Origin: Dyadobacter diqingensis
Lineage (GTDB): Bacteria; Bacteroidota; Bacteroidia; Cytophagales; Spirosomataceae
DNA length: 64,000 nucleotides
Direction of reading: 5' to 3'
Assembly: GCF_024220585.1 (NCBI RefSeq)
Contig: NZ_JAMXKF010000004.1
Coordinates: 434,001-498,000 of the forward strand
The notes beneath the pieces are model-generated. The model was not told the DNA's origin, made no database searches, and saw only the letters and a list, made by a program, of their open reading frames with translations. The position numbers and the translations under genes are program-made. Positions 35,056 through 43,262 of this stretch are shown piece after piece; positions within the stretch are counted from its first letter, which is position 1, and every line of letters begins with the position of its first letter.

Positions 35056-36315
35056 ATGCATTTCAGAGTATTAATAATCACCGCCATCGTTACATCGATT
35101 TGGATTTTTGAGCCGGTTTCTGCTCAAACCAAATACAGTTTGCAGCAAGCGCTGCAGGCAGCCAAAACGAACAATCCGATCCTGAAAAAGGAACAATTGA
35201 ATGTCAATATTGCTGAAACAGATATCGTTACAGCGAATTTACGCCCCAATCCTATCCTGAACAATCAGTCGTTACAACTGGTTAAAACTTCGAAATTTCC
35301 GGATAATACCGGCTGGGGAAACCATCTGAACCGGCAAGTCTGGTGGCAGGTTACCAAGCCTTTTCAAATGCCCGAACTGCGTAAAAACAAAATTGACTTT
35401 GCGAACCAGAATGTGATCCTCACTCAGAAAGCTTACACGGAAACAGAAAGGAATTTATTTCAGGACGTGGCAAGCAAATGGCTGAATGTGTGGTCGGCAC
35501 GGAAGCAGCTGGATATTTTAAATATTGCCAAAAGTAATATTGACAGCCTGGTGAATATCAATAAAGTGCGTTTGAAAAACCAGGTGATCACGACGACGGA
35601 TCTTGCCAGAACAGAACTGCTGGCTAACCAGTATACCGTTCAGATGAAATCCGCGGATCAGAATTATAAAAATGAAATTACTAACCTGAAATACCTGATA
35701 GGCATTCAGGACGACGTTAGCGTAGACACGACTGATAATTTTCAGTTTGCATTTCCCGCAAACGTAGACGATCTGCTTCGACAGGCCTTGCAGTCGCGCA
35801 GTGATATCCAGACTTTGAAATCAACCATTGATGTAGCCAACTCAAATATCAAACTTCAAAAATCGATGGCTTTGCCGGTACCGGAATTGGGAGCAATTTT
35901 TAACCCACAAAATGGCGCGCCTTACATGGGCGTTTACGGGACTATTGCAATCCCGATTTTTTCAAGAAACCAGGGAGAAATCCGGAAATCACATGTACTG
36001 AAACAACAGGCTGAACAGGATTTACTGGCAACTCAATCACTGGTGCAAAGCGAGATTTCCACAGCTTATAGCAGCTATCAGACGCAGAAACAAAATCTCC
36101 TAAATTTTACGGGCTTACTGACTCAGTCTCAGACGATTTTGAATAACGTGAAATATTCTTATTTGCGCGGTGGCACAACCATTATCGACTTTCTGGAAGC
36201 GCAACGCAGCTGGCTTGACACCCAACAGCAATACTACGAAACCTTACAACTATACCGTCAGAGCTACATCAAACTTTTGTACGCTTCTGGCATAATTAAT
36301 CAAATCGCGCAATAA
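35056..36315 (+). CDS. TolC/CzcC-family outer-membrane efflux channel (operon 2)
   Basis: About 419 residues, start at the ATG at 35056 followed by a signal peptide ending near PVSAQ; the TTG-started extension to 35002 lacks signal character. Two OEP repeats are seen: YSLQQALQAAKTNNPILKKEQLNVNIAETDIVTA and the later LLRQALQSRSDIQTLKSTIDVANSNIKLQKSMALPVPELG, with the pore-lining helices between. It is the outer duct of the second metal pump. The adaptor gene starts 4 bp after the stop. Confidence 0.93.
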   Translation: MHFRVLIITAIVTSIWIFEPVSAQTKYSLQQALQAAKTNNPILKKEQLNVNIAETDIVTANLRPNPILNNQSLQLVKTSKFPDNTGWGNHLNRQVWWQVTKPFQMPELRKNKIDFANQNVILTQKAYTETERNLFQDVASKWLNVWSARKQLDILNIAKSNIDSLVNINKVRLKNQVITTTDLARTELLANQYTVQMKSADQNYKNEITNLKYLIGIQDDVSVDTTDNFQFAFPANVDDLLRQALQSRSDIQTLKSTIDVANSNIKLQKSMALPVPELGAIFNPQNGAPYMGVYGTIAIPIFSRNQGEIRKSHVLKQQAEQDLLATQSLVQSEISTAYSSYQTQKQNLLNFTGLLTQSQTILNNVKYSYLRGGTTIIDFLEAQRSWLDTQQQYYETLQLYRQSYIKLLYASGIINQIAQ

Positions 36316-36319
36316 CATC

Positions 36320-37330
36320 ATGAAGAATTTATTGAAGTACGGCTGGGTTTTTGGAATACTGCTTGTTTCCTGCGGGAAAAAAGAGGAGAAATCTGCCAAA
36401 GTAGAAAATATTGAGCCGAAAATTACTGACAATGGTGCCAAAATCGATTTTCCGAAGGCTGAAAGTGTTAAGTTTTTTCAGACGGAAACCATCGGAAGCA
36501 GTGCACTGACCGCAGATATTGCGGCTCCCGCAACGGTTTCGGCCACGGTGGTTAAGTCCAATGAAGGAGCCTCTCAGAACATCGTTTTGTTTCAAAATCC
36601 TGATCTGGCCGGCAGTTATACCCAATTGATCCAGCATCTGATTACGATCAATCAGATACAAAATGTGAACATCAAACAACGGAAAATCGAGTTGAGCCGT
36701 GTGCAGGATCTGCAACAGCACGGTGCCGCTACGGGGAAGGATTTGCTTGATGCTCAGACTGCTATGGCGATGGAAGAGACCAATCTTAATAACGAAAGAG
36801 CAGCCCTTATTGAGCATGAGACAAAGCTGAAAGAAGGCGGTTTTCAAGCCGAAATTCTTCGCCGCGCCAAAGCCGGGACAGCTTATGTTACCTGTGATAT
36901 TCCAGAGAATGATATCAGCAAGATCAAAAGCGGAAGCCAGTGTGTGATGCAGTTCACGGCCTTTCCCAATGAAAAATTCAATGGCAGAATCGATAACGTA
37001 GCCGACATGGTGGACCCTACAACACGTATGGTAAAACTCAGGGTCAGCATGAACAACGCAGACGGAAAACTGAAAGCCGGGATGTTTGGCACGGTTGGAT
37101 TTGGCGTCAGTGAAGGTAAAAATATCAGCGTAAATAAAGATGCGCTCATCACGATCCAGGGGAAAAATTATGTGTTTGTGAAAAGCGGTGAAAACGGGTT
37201 CCAGCGTAAAGAAGTCAATATCGGCGACCAGGTTGGTGACAGGATCATTGTTTTCTCCGGACTGGATAACGGTGACTCCGTAGCAATCAAAGGTGTAATG
37301 CAGTTGAAAGGACTCTCTTTTGGATATTAA
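36320..37330 (+). CDS. RND efflux periplasmic adaptor, lipoprotein (operon 2)
   Basis: A 336-residue membrane-fusion protein with lipobox LLVSC (Cys at residue 18). It has lipoyl/barrel-sandwich halves (LTADIAAPATVSATVVKSNEGAS and AKAGTAYVTCDIPENDISKIKSG), a helical hairpin (about residues 105-180) and a beta-barrel domain (FNGRIDNVADMVDPTTRMVKLRVSM). It is shorter than the adaptor of operon 1 and only distantly similar. The order TolC-adaptor-DUF190-pump with tiny gaps shows one transcription unit. Confidence 0.92.
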   Translation: MKNLLKYGWVFGILLVSCGKKEEKSAKVENIEPKITDNGAKIDFPKAESVKFFQTETIGSSALTADIAAPATVSATVVKSNEGASQNIVLFQNPDLAGSYTQLIQHLITINQIQNVNIKQRKIELSRVQDLQQHGAATGKDLLDAQTAMAMEETNLNNERAALIEHETKLKEGGFQAEILRRAKAGTAYVTCDIPENDISKIKSGSQCVMQFTAFPNEKFNGRIDNVADMVDPTTRMVKLRVSMNNADGKLKAGMFGTVGFGVSEGKNISVNKDALITIQGKNYVFVKSGENGFQRKEVNIGDQVGDRIIVFSGLDNGDSVAIKGVMQLKGLSFGY

Positions 37331-37345
37331 CACTTAATAAAGAGC

Positions 37346-37648
37346 ATGTTACAAGCACAGATATTTATCGGAAAAGATCAGTTTTTCCGCGAGCAGCCAT
37401 TGTACGAATACATGATGCAGCTGCTCATGAAAGAGAAAATCAGGGGTGCGACTGTTTTCATCGGCCGGCTGGGTTATGACGAAAGCAAACATATAAACCG
37501 ACCGTATGATTTGTTCAGTTTCGATGAAACGCCCATTATGATCACATTCATTGATGAAGAGGAAAAAGTAAAAGCGGCTTTGACAGTACTACGCAAGGAA
37601 GTGAAAAGCGGATTTATTATTACACATCACGTAGACAAGTGGAATTAG
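37346..37648 (+). CDS. DUF190 (PII-like) protein
   Basis: A 100-residue cytoplasmic protein with the DUF190 pattern: LQAQIFIGKDQFFREQPLYEYMMQLLMKEKIRGATVFIGRLGYDE, then the strand PIMITFIDEEEKVKAALTVLRKEV and GFIITHHVD. The family has a ferredoxin-like fold related to PII signalling proteins and often accompanies ion transporters. Its stop codon is directly followed by the pump ATG (no gap), so the two are made together and DUF190 may regulate the pump in response to a ligand. That role is inferred. Confidence 0.9.
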   Translation: MLQAQIFIGKDQFFREQPLYEYMMQLLMKEKIRGATVFIGRLGYDESKHINRPYDLFSFDETPIMITFIDEEEKVKAALTVLRKEVKSGFIITHHVDKWN

Positions 37649-40600
37649 ATGATTAAGAACTTGCTTTTTTTTAGTTTACGAAACCGATGGGTGGTTATTT
37701 CCATCAGTTTTGTATTGATGGGCATCGGTTACTGGTGTTTTACCCAGCTCAAAATAGAAGCCTATCCCGATATAGCGGATACAAACGTTATTGTGATTGC
37801 ACAATATCCCGGTCGTGCGGCCGAAGAAGTGGAACAACAGGTGACTGTCCCGATCGAACGCGCTTTGCAAAATACGCCTAATGTACTGGACCGCAGAAGC
37901 CGTACCATTTTTGGATTATCCGTTGTACAGCTGACTTTCAAAGACGGAACGGACGATTATTTTGCGAGACAGCAGGTTTTGGAACGCGTCGCTGCGGCTG
38001 AACTGCCAGCTGGTGTCGCGCCTGAACTGGCTCCTCTGTCAACTGCTGTTGGCGAGATCCTGCGTTATGTAGTGGAGGCACCACCAACGTTCAGTCCTAC
38101 CCAACTCAGAGATTTGCAGGATTGGGTTATTAAACCGGCCTTGTTGCAAGTTCCTGGTATAGCAGATGTTACAACTTTTGGAGGGCCTTTGAAACAGTTT
38201 CATATTCTGACGTCGCCTCAGAAACTGGTTAAGTACGGTTTGTCCTTACAGAACGTAATGGACGCGGTGGATAAGAATAACCAAAATACCGGTGGTAATA
38301 TTATTTCCCGTGGTGGCCAGGGTTTTGCTGTACGCGGTTTGGGCGCGATCAAAACCGAACAGGATATTCAGAACATTGTGTTGAAATCTGAAAACGGCGT
38401 TCCTGTATTTCTTCGCGATGTAGCGACTGTCGAAATTACCCCGCCACCGCCAAGTGGTGTGATGGGCTATACCATTACAAAGGATAGTGTGGATGTAAGC
38501 GGTGGCGTTGAGGGTATTATTTTGCTTCGTCGTTATGAAAACCCGAGTGAGGTTTTGAAAGTTTTAAAGGAACGTATGACCGAATTACAGGGAAGCGAAT
38601 TGCCGGAAGGCGTGACTTTACGTCCGCTCTACGACAGAAGTTTCTTGATCGATCACTCACTTGAAACCGTTGCACATACACTTTTTGAAGGGATTTCAAT
38701 CGTTATTATTCTTTTGATTTTCTTTTTGGGAAGCGTCAGAAGTGCGCTGGTTGTGGCTCTGACGATACCCTTCTCTTTGCTTTTTGCTTTTATTTTAATG
38801 CGTCTGACAGGTATTCCTGCCAACCTGCTTTCGCTTGGTGCGATCGATTTTGGTATCATCGTTGATGGTGCCTGTGTGATGGCGGAACACCTGATCCGGA
38901 AGTACAGAACGGCGACGGCCGAGGAAAAACAACAGGGCATTGTAAAGATTACCTTGCTTGCAGCACAGGAAGTTGGACGAGAAATATTCTTCTCCGTGAC
39001 CATTATCATTCTGGCTTACATGCCGATTTTGCTGATGACACGTGTGGAGGGTAAACTCTTCTCTCCAATGGCTTTAACCCTGGCTTTTGCTGTAATCGGC
39101 TCTATGATAGCCGCGTTAACTTTTATACCAGTGTTAATTTCCTTCGCATACAAGAAGCAACTGGCAAATCCGGACAAACCAATGAAGGAACACAAGAATT
39201 TTGTTCTGGATGGATTGACCAGAATTTATGCTAAAACAGTCGCGATTTTCCTTAGTTATTACAAAACTACGGTACTGGTTGGTTTCGGTATTGTGATGGT
39301 TCTGGTGCTGTTTGGTGCTAAACTGGGTTCAGAGTTTTTACCCACGCTGGATGAAGGGTCAATCTTTTTACGGGGTAATTTCCCTGCCGGTATCACCATT
39401 CAGGAAAATGCAAGTTATGCGCCCAAGATCAGAAAGATCATCGCAAAATATCCGCAGATATCCTTTGTAATTACCCAGTCGGGGCGTAATGATGACGGGA
39501 CGGATCCCTTCCCGGCGAACAGAAATGAAATCCTGATCGGGTTGAAGGACTATGATCTTTGGAGCAAAACCATCACTAAAAAGGAACTGGTACAAAAAAT
39601 TAAGACCGATTTGGAAGCGCAGTTACCTTCAGTTGCCTTTTCGTCCGGACAGCCAATTATTGACCAGGTGATGGAAATTGTAACAGGTAGCGCGGCCGAC
39701 CTTGCCATATCCATTGTCGGTGACGATTTGGGCATGATGCGTATGAAAGCCGACAGTATCGCTAAAATTGTGAAGGCTACAACAGGTGCAGAAAACGTCA
39801 ACATTGAGCAGGAAGGCCCGCAGGAACAGCTTGCTATCAACATCAATCGTCAGAACGCGGCACGTTTTGGGATCAATGTTGCGGATATTCAAAACATGAT
39901 TGAAGCGGCCATTGGCGGTAAAACCATTTCTACGTTGTATGACGGTACCAAACGTTATGACATCGTCGTACGATTCCTGCCAGAATATAGAAACTCGATT
40001 GATGCCATCAAAAACCTTCAAATACCATCGCTGACCGGTGCGTTAATCCCAATGAACCAGCTGGCCGATATTCATTTTATTGAAGGTCAGACGAACATTT
40101 ACCGTTACGGAAGCAAAAGAATGGTGACGGTCCGTACCAATATCCGCGGACGTGACCAGGGCGGTTTCGTAGCTGAATTACAGAAAAAACTGGATGCTAA
40201 AATTCACGTTCCGAAAGGTTATAGCATCGTGTACGGCGGACAGTATGAAAACCTGGAACGTGCAGGTAAGCAACTCGCCTTTACAATTCCGCTGACCATC
40301 GTGATGGTATTTCTGTTCCTGTTTATGTTGTTCAAAAATCTGCCACATACCATGGTGACGATGAGCTGTATACTCTTTGCTCTCGGCGGAGGAATTGTCG
40401 CGCTGCTGATGCGTGGTTATTACTTTAATGTTTCCGCAGGCGTTGGTTTTGTAAGTATTTTCGGGATTTCGGTAATGGCAGGCGTACTGCTTGTTTCAGC
40501 ACTCAACCGTGCCGTGTTGAACACTGAAAATGATCTCAGAAGCAATGTGTTATCGGCTTCCACAGAACAGCTCAGAGCGTTGTTATCTATCCTTGTCGTA

Positions 40601-40795
40601 GCGATTATCGGTCTCGTACCAGCAGCTATTTCTTCGGGAATCGGCTCGGATGTGCAAAGACCTTTGTCGACTGTGATTATTGGGGGATTAACAAGTACAT
40701 TAATTTTCGCACCTATTCTTTTACCGCCACTTTACCTGTGGGCAGAAAAACGCAGGAAGGTAAAACCGGTGAAGGAGGATGATAATTTGGAATAA
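37649..40795 (+). CDS. CusA/CzcA-family heavy-metal RND efflux pump, inner-membrane subunit (operon 2)
   Basis: A 1048-residue HME-RND proton antiporter with the complete layout: TM1 near residues 12-34, conserved QYPGRAAEEVEQQVTVPIERAL, and TM4 motif GAIDFGIIVDGACVMAE with D400, D406 and E413, the classic CzcA carboxylate trio (unlike the operon 1 pump, which has Glu at the middle site). The C-terminal TM bundle ends with LYLWAEKRRKVKPVKEDDNLE. The last 106 residues are duplicated without a single amino-acid change at 41664-41984, beyond a toxin-antitoxin pair. A terminator follows the stop at 40818. Metal specificity cannot be read from the sequence. Confidence 0.95.
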   Translation: MIKNLLFFSLRNRWVVISISFVLMGIGYWCFTQLKIEAYPDIADTNVIVIAQYPGRAAEEVEQQVTVPIERALQNTPNVLDRRSRTIFGLSVVQLTFKDGTDDYFARQQVLERVAAAELPAGVAPELAPLSTAVGEILRYVVEAPPTFSPTQLRDLQDWVIKPALLQVPGIADVTTFGGPLKQFHILTSPQKLVKYGLSLQNVMDAVDKNNQNTGGNIISRGGQGFAVRGLGAIKTEQDIQNIVLKSENGVPVFLRDVATVEITPPPPSGVMGYTITKDSVDVSGGVEGIILLRRYENPSEVLKVLKERMTELQGSELPEGVTLRPLYDRSFLIDHSLETVAHTLFEGISIVIILLIFFLGSVRSALVVALTIPFSLLFAFILMRLTGIPANLLSLGAIDFGIIVDGACVMAEHLIRKYRTATAEEKQQGIVKITLLAAQEVGREIFFSVTIIILAYMPILLMTRVEGKLFSPMALTLAFAVIGSMIAALTFIPVLISFAYKKQLANPDKPMKEHKNFVLDGLTRIYAKTVAIFLSYYKTTVLVGFGIVMVLVLFGAKLGSEFLPTLDEGSIFLRGNFPAGITIQENASYAPKIRKIIAKYPQISFVITQSGRNDDGTDPFPANRNEILIGLKDYDLWSKTITKKELVQKIKTDLEAQLPSVAFSSGQPIIDQVMEIVTGSAADLAISIVGDDLGMMRMKADSIAKIVKATTGAENVNIEQEGPQEQLAININRQNAARFGINVADIQNMIEAAIGGKTISTLYDGTKRYDIVVRFLPEYRNSIDAIKNLQIPSLTGALIPMNQLADIHFIEGQTNIYRYGSKRMVTVRTNIRGRDQGGFVAELQKKLDAKIHVPKGYSIVYGGQYENLERAGKQLAFTIPLTIVMVFLFLFMLFKNLPHTMVTMSCILFALGGGIVALLMRGYYFNVSAGVGFVSIFGISVMAGVLLVSALNRAVLNTENDLRSNVLSASTEQLRALLSILVVAIIGLVPAAISSGIGSDVQRPLSTVIIGGLTSTLIFAPILLPPLYLWAEKRRKVKPVKEDDNLE

Positions 40796-40817
40796 ATGAA
40801 ATAGATGAAAAATGAAT

Positions 40818-40849
40818 AAAAACCGCCATGATCTCGTGTGCGGTTTTTA
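40818..40849 (+). terminator. Terminator of metal-efflux operon 2
   Basis: AAAAACCGC and GCGGTTTTT form a 9-bp stem with a 13-nt loop, 22 bp after the czcA stop. The corresponding place in repeat copy B keeps only the left arm. Confidence 0.8.
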
Positions 40850-41004
40850 TCGTTTTAAAGCCGGGATGAAAATCTATTATTTAAAGGAAGAAAATCGGAG
40901 TTTAAGAGAAGAAAGCAGAGCGCTTGAATTTCTGCCAGCTCATAAGGAAGATTTGAAGTATCAATTAGAAGAGAAAAAAGCTTCTGGAAGCGGATATTTA
41001 GATA

Positions 41005-41023
41005 GTTACCATTTTTTGGTAAC
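41005..41023. promoter_or_regulatory. Palindrome upstream of parD, candidate autoregulatory operator
   Basis: GTTACC-ATTTTTT-GGTAAC is a 6-bp dyad 31 bp before the antitoxin ATG, the usual place for ParD/ParDE binding. Repeat copy B has a related dyad (TTAACC-AAAA-TTGGTAA region, near 42165). Confidence 0.45.
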
Positions 41024-41054
41024 TTTATCCTTAATTTGACAAAACAGCTAGAAA

Positions 41055-41306
41055 ATGGGCAAAAATACATCCATATCAATAGGCCATCATTTTGATTCGT
41101 TTATTCAAAATCAGATAGATACTGGCCGTTATGCTTCAACCAGTGAAGTTGTTCGGGCAGGACTACGATTATTAGAGCAAGAAGAAGAAAAGCTTAAATT
41201 ATTGAGACAGGCACTCATTGAAGGAGAAGAGAGTGGTTGGGTGGAAAACTTCAATCCAATAGATTTCAAGGCTAGATTAAAGAAAAATATTTTAGCCAAT
41301 GAGTAA
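41055..41306 (+). CDS. ParD-family antitoxin (type II)
   Basis: An 83-residue antitoxin with an N-terminal ribbon-helix-helix DNA-binding domain (TSISIGHHFDSFIQNQIDTGRYASTSEVVRAGLRLLEQEE) and a C-terminal toxin-binding tail (WVENFNPIDFKARLKKNI). It neutralises the downstream ParE-type toxin and should repress the operon with it. The gene overlaps the toxin by 8 nt. The pair lies between two direct repeats of the czcA 3' end, pointing to an acquired cassette. Confidence 0.93.
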   Translation: MGKNTSISIGHHFDSFIQNQIDTGRYASTSEVVRAGLRLLEQEEEKLKLLRQALIEGEESGWVENFNPIDFKARLKKNILANE

Positions 41307-41592
41307 TTATAGGCTTACCAGGCTTGCAGAGCGCGACTTGGTGAAAATTTGGGAGTATACAGTTAATGAATGGTCAATTAACCAAGCAGAAAAGTACATT
41401 GATGGTCTGTTATCTAGTTTTGAAGCAATAGGAGAAGGTAAGATAAAGGGCAAAGCAATCGATTCAGTCCGGAGAGATTATAAGAAAGCTCTGCACGGGA
41501 AGCATTATATATTCTTTCGTTTTTCACCTGATAATGTGGCTGAAATTATTCGGGTTCTTCACGTTACCATGGATATAGAGAGGCACCTTTAG
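41299..41592 (+). CDS. ParE/RelE-family toxin (type II)
   Basis: A 97-residue toxin of the RelE/ParE superfamily. Landmarks: the N-terminal strand and helix YRLTRLAERDLVKIWEYTVNEWSINQAEKYIDGLLSSFEAI, and the C-terminal sheet YKKALHGKHYIFFRFSPDNVAEIIRVLHVTMDIERHL. The similarity is to ParE, whose members poison DNA gyrase; gyrA happens to lie 11 kb away. It overlaps parD by 8 nt. The frame is intact, so the system is likely functional. Confidence 0.93.
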   Translation: MSNYRLTRLAERDLVKIWEYTVNEWSINQAEKYIDGLLSSFEAIGEGKIKGKAIDSVRRDYKKALHGKHYIFFRFSPDNVAEIIRVLHVTMDIERHL

Positions 41593-41612
41593 ACTTACCG
41601 AGAAACTATCAT

Positions 41613-41984
41613 TTTAATGTTTTCTCGGGCGTTGATTTTGTAGGTATTTTCGAAATTTCGGTAATGGCAGGCGTACTGCTTGTTTCAGCACTCAACCGTG
41701 CCGTGTTGAACACTGAAAATGATCTCAGAAGCAATGTGTTATCCGCTTCGACAGAACAGCTCAGAGCGTTGTTATCTATCCTTGTCGTAGCGATTATCGG
41801 TCTCGTACCAGCAGCTATTTCTTCGGGAATCGGCTCGGATGTGCAAAGACCTTTGTCAACGGTAATCATCGGCGGATTAACAAGTACATTAATTTTCGCA
41901 CCTATCCTTTTACCACCACTTTACCTGTGGGCAGAAAAACGCAGGAAGGTAAAACCGGTGAAGGAGGATGATAATCTGGAATAA
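41613..41984 (+). pseudogene. Truncated czcA 3'-end copy
   Basis: This is a remnant of a CzcA-type pump: its frame encodes the final ~124 residues only. From the ATG at 41664 onward all 106 residues are identical to the end of the operon 2 pump, while by eye 10 codons differ, every one silently. Upstream of 41664 the match decays and shows amino-acid changes in the glycine-rich TM segment. It has no start region of its own and cannot make a pump. See the finding on this locus. Confidence 0.88.
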
Positions 41985-42207
41985 ATAACCTGAATAAAAC
42001 CAATGATAAAAACCGAGAGGGAAATCTATTATTTAAAGGTAGAAAATCGGAGTTTAAGAGAAGAAAGCAGAGCGCTTAAATTTCTGCCAGCTCATAAGGA
42101 AGATTTGAAGTATCAATTAGAAGAGAAAAAAAGCTTTTGGAAGTGCATGTTTAGATAATTTTGATTAACCAAAATTGGTAACTTTATCTTTGATAAGACA
42201 AAACATT
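41613..42207 (+). repeat. Direct repeat, copy B
   Basis: This is the second copy of the czcA 3' end plus following DNA (compare 40424-41046). Its non-coding half has small indels, lost the terminator right arm, and contains a 51-codon frame at 42003-42158 (MIKTEREIYYLKVENRSL...) which copy A also keeps from 40867 in a slightly different form. Confidence 0.85.
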
Positions 42208-42299
42208 TATTAACCCTTCAATATTCAAAGATGGTGCCTGGATTTGCCTGCAGCACACATCTCACCATAATTTTAATTTAACCCGATAAGGCATAAACC

Positions 42300-42890
42300 A
42301 TGAACAATGATTATTTTAAACCTTTGAACGTTAACTTAACTGGCGATATCAGGCACAATTATGATGAAAAAAGTGTTTTGCCAGCCCACGAATTAGTAGT
42401 TAGGCCGCTTTTGGAAAAATCAATAGATGCTTTCGTTTATCGTGGTATGAAGGATGGTTTTTTTCTTTATGGTAAAATGCAGACTCCTATAAAGCTCGAA
42501 GAAATTGACTTTTTAATTAAAGATAGAGGGAAGTTTAAATTTGATAAGAGAAAAGAATGCATCAAAGGAAATGAGTATTTATGGAATGCGACAACTTGGA
42601 AACGTGGCTCTATAATATTCATACTGAAAGATGGACAAATCAATTTTTCTGAATTGTTTAAAAACACATATGGACCAGGCATATCAGCAACCCCAAATTC
42701 AGGTAATACTGCATCAGCGACAAAAAAATGTAGAGAAGAAGCGGAAAGGGGAAATATTGCAATTTGTCTACCTGCATCAAACGGACTCGAATGGATGACA
42801 ATTTATGCAAAAGGAAGCCTATTTAAGAACATTGTAGAACAGGCAGAAAAGAACTGCGCTAAAAAAGATTACTATAAACAAAAAGAGTAG
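42300..42890 (+). CDS. Orphan hypothetical protein (196 aa)
   Basis: I do not recognise this protein. It has no signal peptide or membrane segment; the sequence is basic and Lys/Asn-rich. It starts at an ATG 93 bp after the end of repeat copy B. Points to note: DAFVYRGMKDGFFLYGKMQTPIKL, four cysteines (CIKGNEY, KKCREE, AICLPA, NCAKKD), and SATPNSGNTASATKKC as a low-complexity linker. A mixed alpha/beta composition suggests a soluble protein. Lower GC than its neighbours and its place in the repeat/toxin-antitoxin island suggest recent acquisition. Confidence 0.6.
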   Translation: MNNDYFKPLNVNLTGDIRHNYDEKSVLPAHELVVRPLLEKSIDAFVYRGMKDGFFLYGKMQTPIKLEEIDFLIKDRGKFKFDKRKECIKGNEYLWNATTWKRGSIIFILKDGQINFSELFKNTYGPGISATPNSGNTASATKKCREEAERGNIAICLPASNGLEWMTIYAKGSLFKNIVEQAEKNCAKKDYYKQKE

Positions 42891-43262
42891 ATAAGCTATT
42901 ACCGGCAAGCGTTAGAAAAAGCGGGGACCGATACTTATGTGAAAATTTGTGCATCAAATCCACTTCCAGGCAAGTACCGAACCGTGAAAAATGCCATCCA
43001 TTACTCTCCCTTTTGTTTTTAAAACCATAACTAGTCCAAGAACGGGGATCGCAAGTTTTCATAACCCTCTTTATATTAACCAACAAAACACATGGCCTGA
43101 TCGATATTTGGGTTAGTTCCTGAGAAAGTCCAAGAAAGACGCACTTTTAATGTATTAAGTATATTCCTTCATAATGAACGTAATCCATTAATAAGTAAAA
43201 ACCCCATTTCCATCGCAAAAGCTAAGAAACGGGGTTTTCTCTATATCAGCACGCATGCTTTA
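42891..43262. other. Intergenic region after the orphan gene
   Basis: I see no convincing gene; reading frames here are short and do not look like protein. The only feature is the terminator at 43197-43238. Confidence 0.55.
43197..43238. terminator. Bidirectional terminator
   Basis: AAAAACCCC and GGGGTTTT pair, continued inward by TTTC/GAAA across one mismatch. It lies 24 bp past the stop of the minus-strand TIM-barrel gene and has T-runs in both directions. Confidence 0.8.

Larger units (their letters stand above)
40424..41046 (+). repeat. Direct repeat, copy A (czcA 3' end plus downstream DNA)
   Basis: This stretch, made of the last ~370 bp of the operon 2 czcA and ~250 bp of following DNA, recurs at 41613-42207. 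Between the copies lies only the ParDE pair. The coding part of copy A is continuous with the functional pump; the non-coding part carries a terminator that copy B has lost. Confidence 0.88.

Noticed and set aside
36329-37333. Minus-strand open frame of 334 codons opposite the operon 2 adaptor gene
   Set aside because: It lies fully antisense to a clear membrane-fusion protein; its translation has no domain, no signal peptide and an irregular composition rich in His, Phe and Cys.
40812-41039. 75-codon frame between czcA and parD
   Set aside because: Its start lies inside the operon terminator. The second half recurs in repeat copy B but with amino-acid-changing differences, so there is no sign of selection on a protein.
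42859-43086. 75-codon minus-strand frame after the orphan gene
   Set aside because: Overlaps the orphan gene end and has no recognisable feature.
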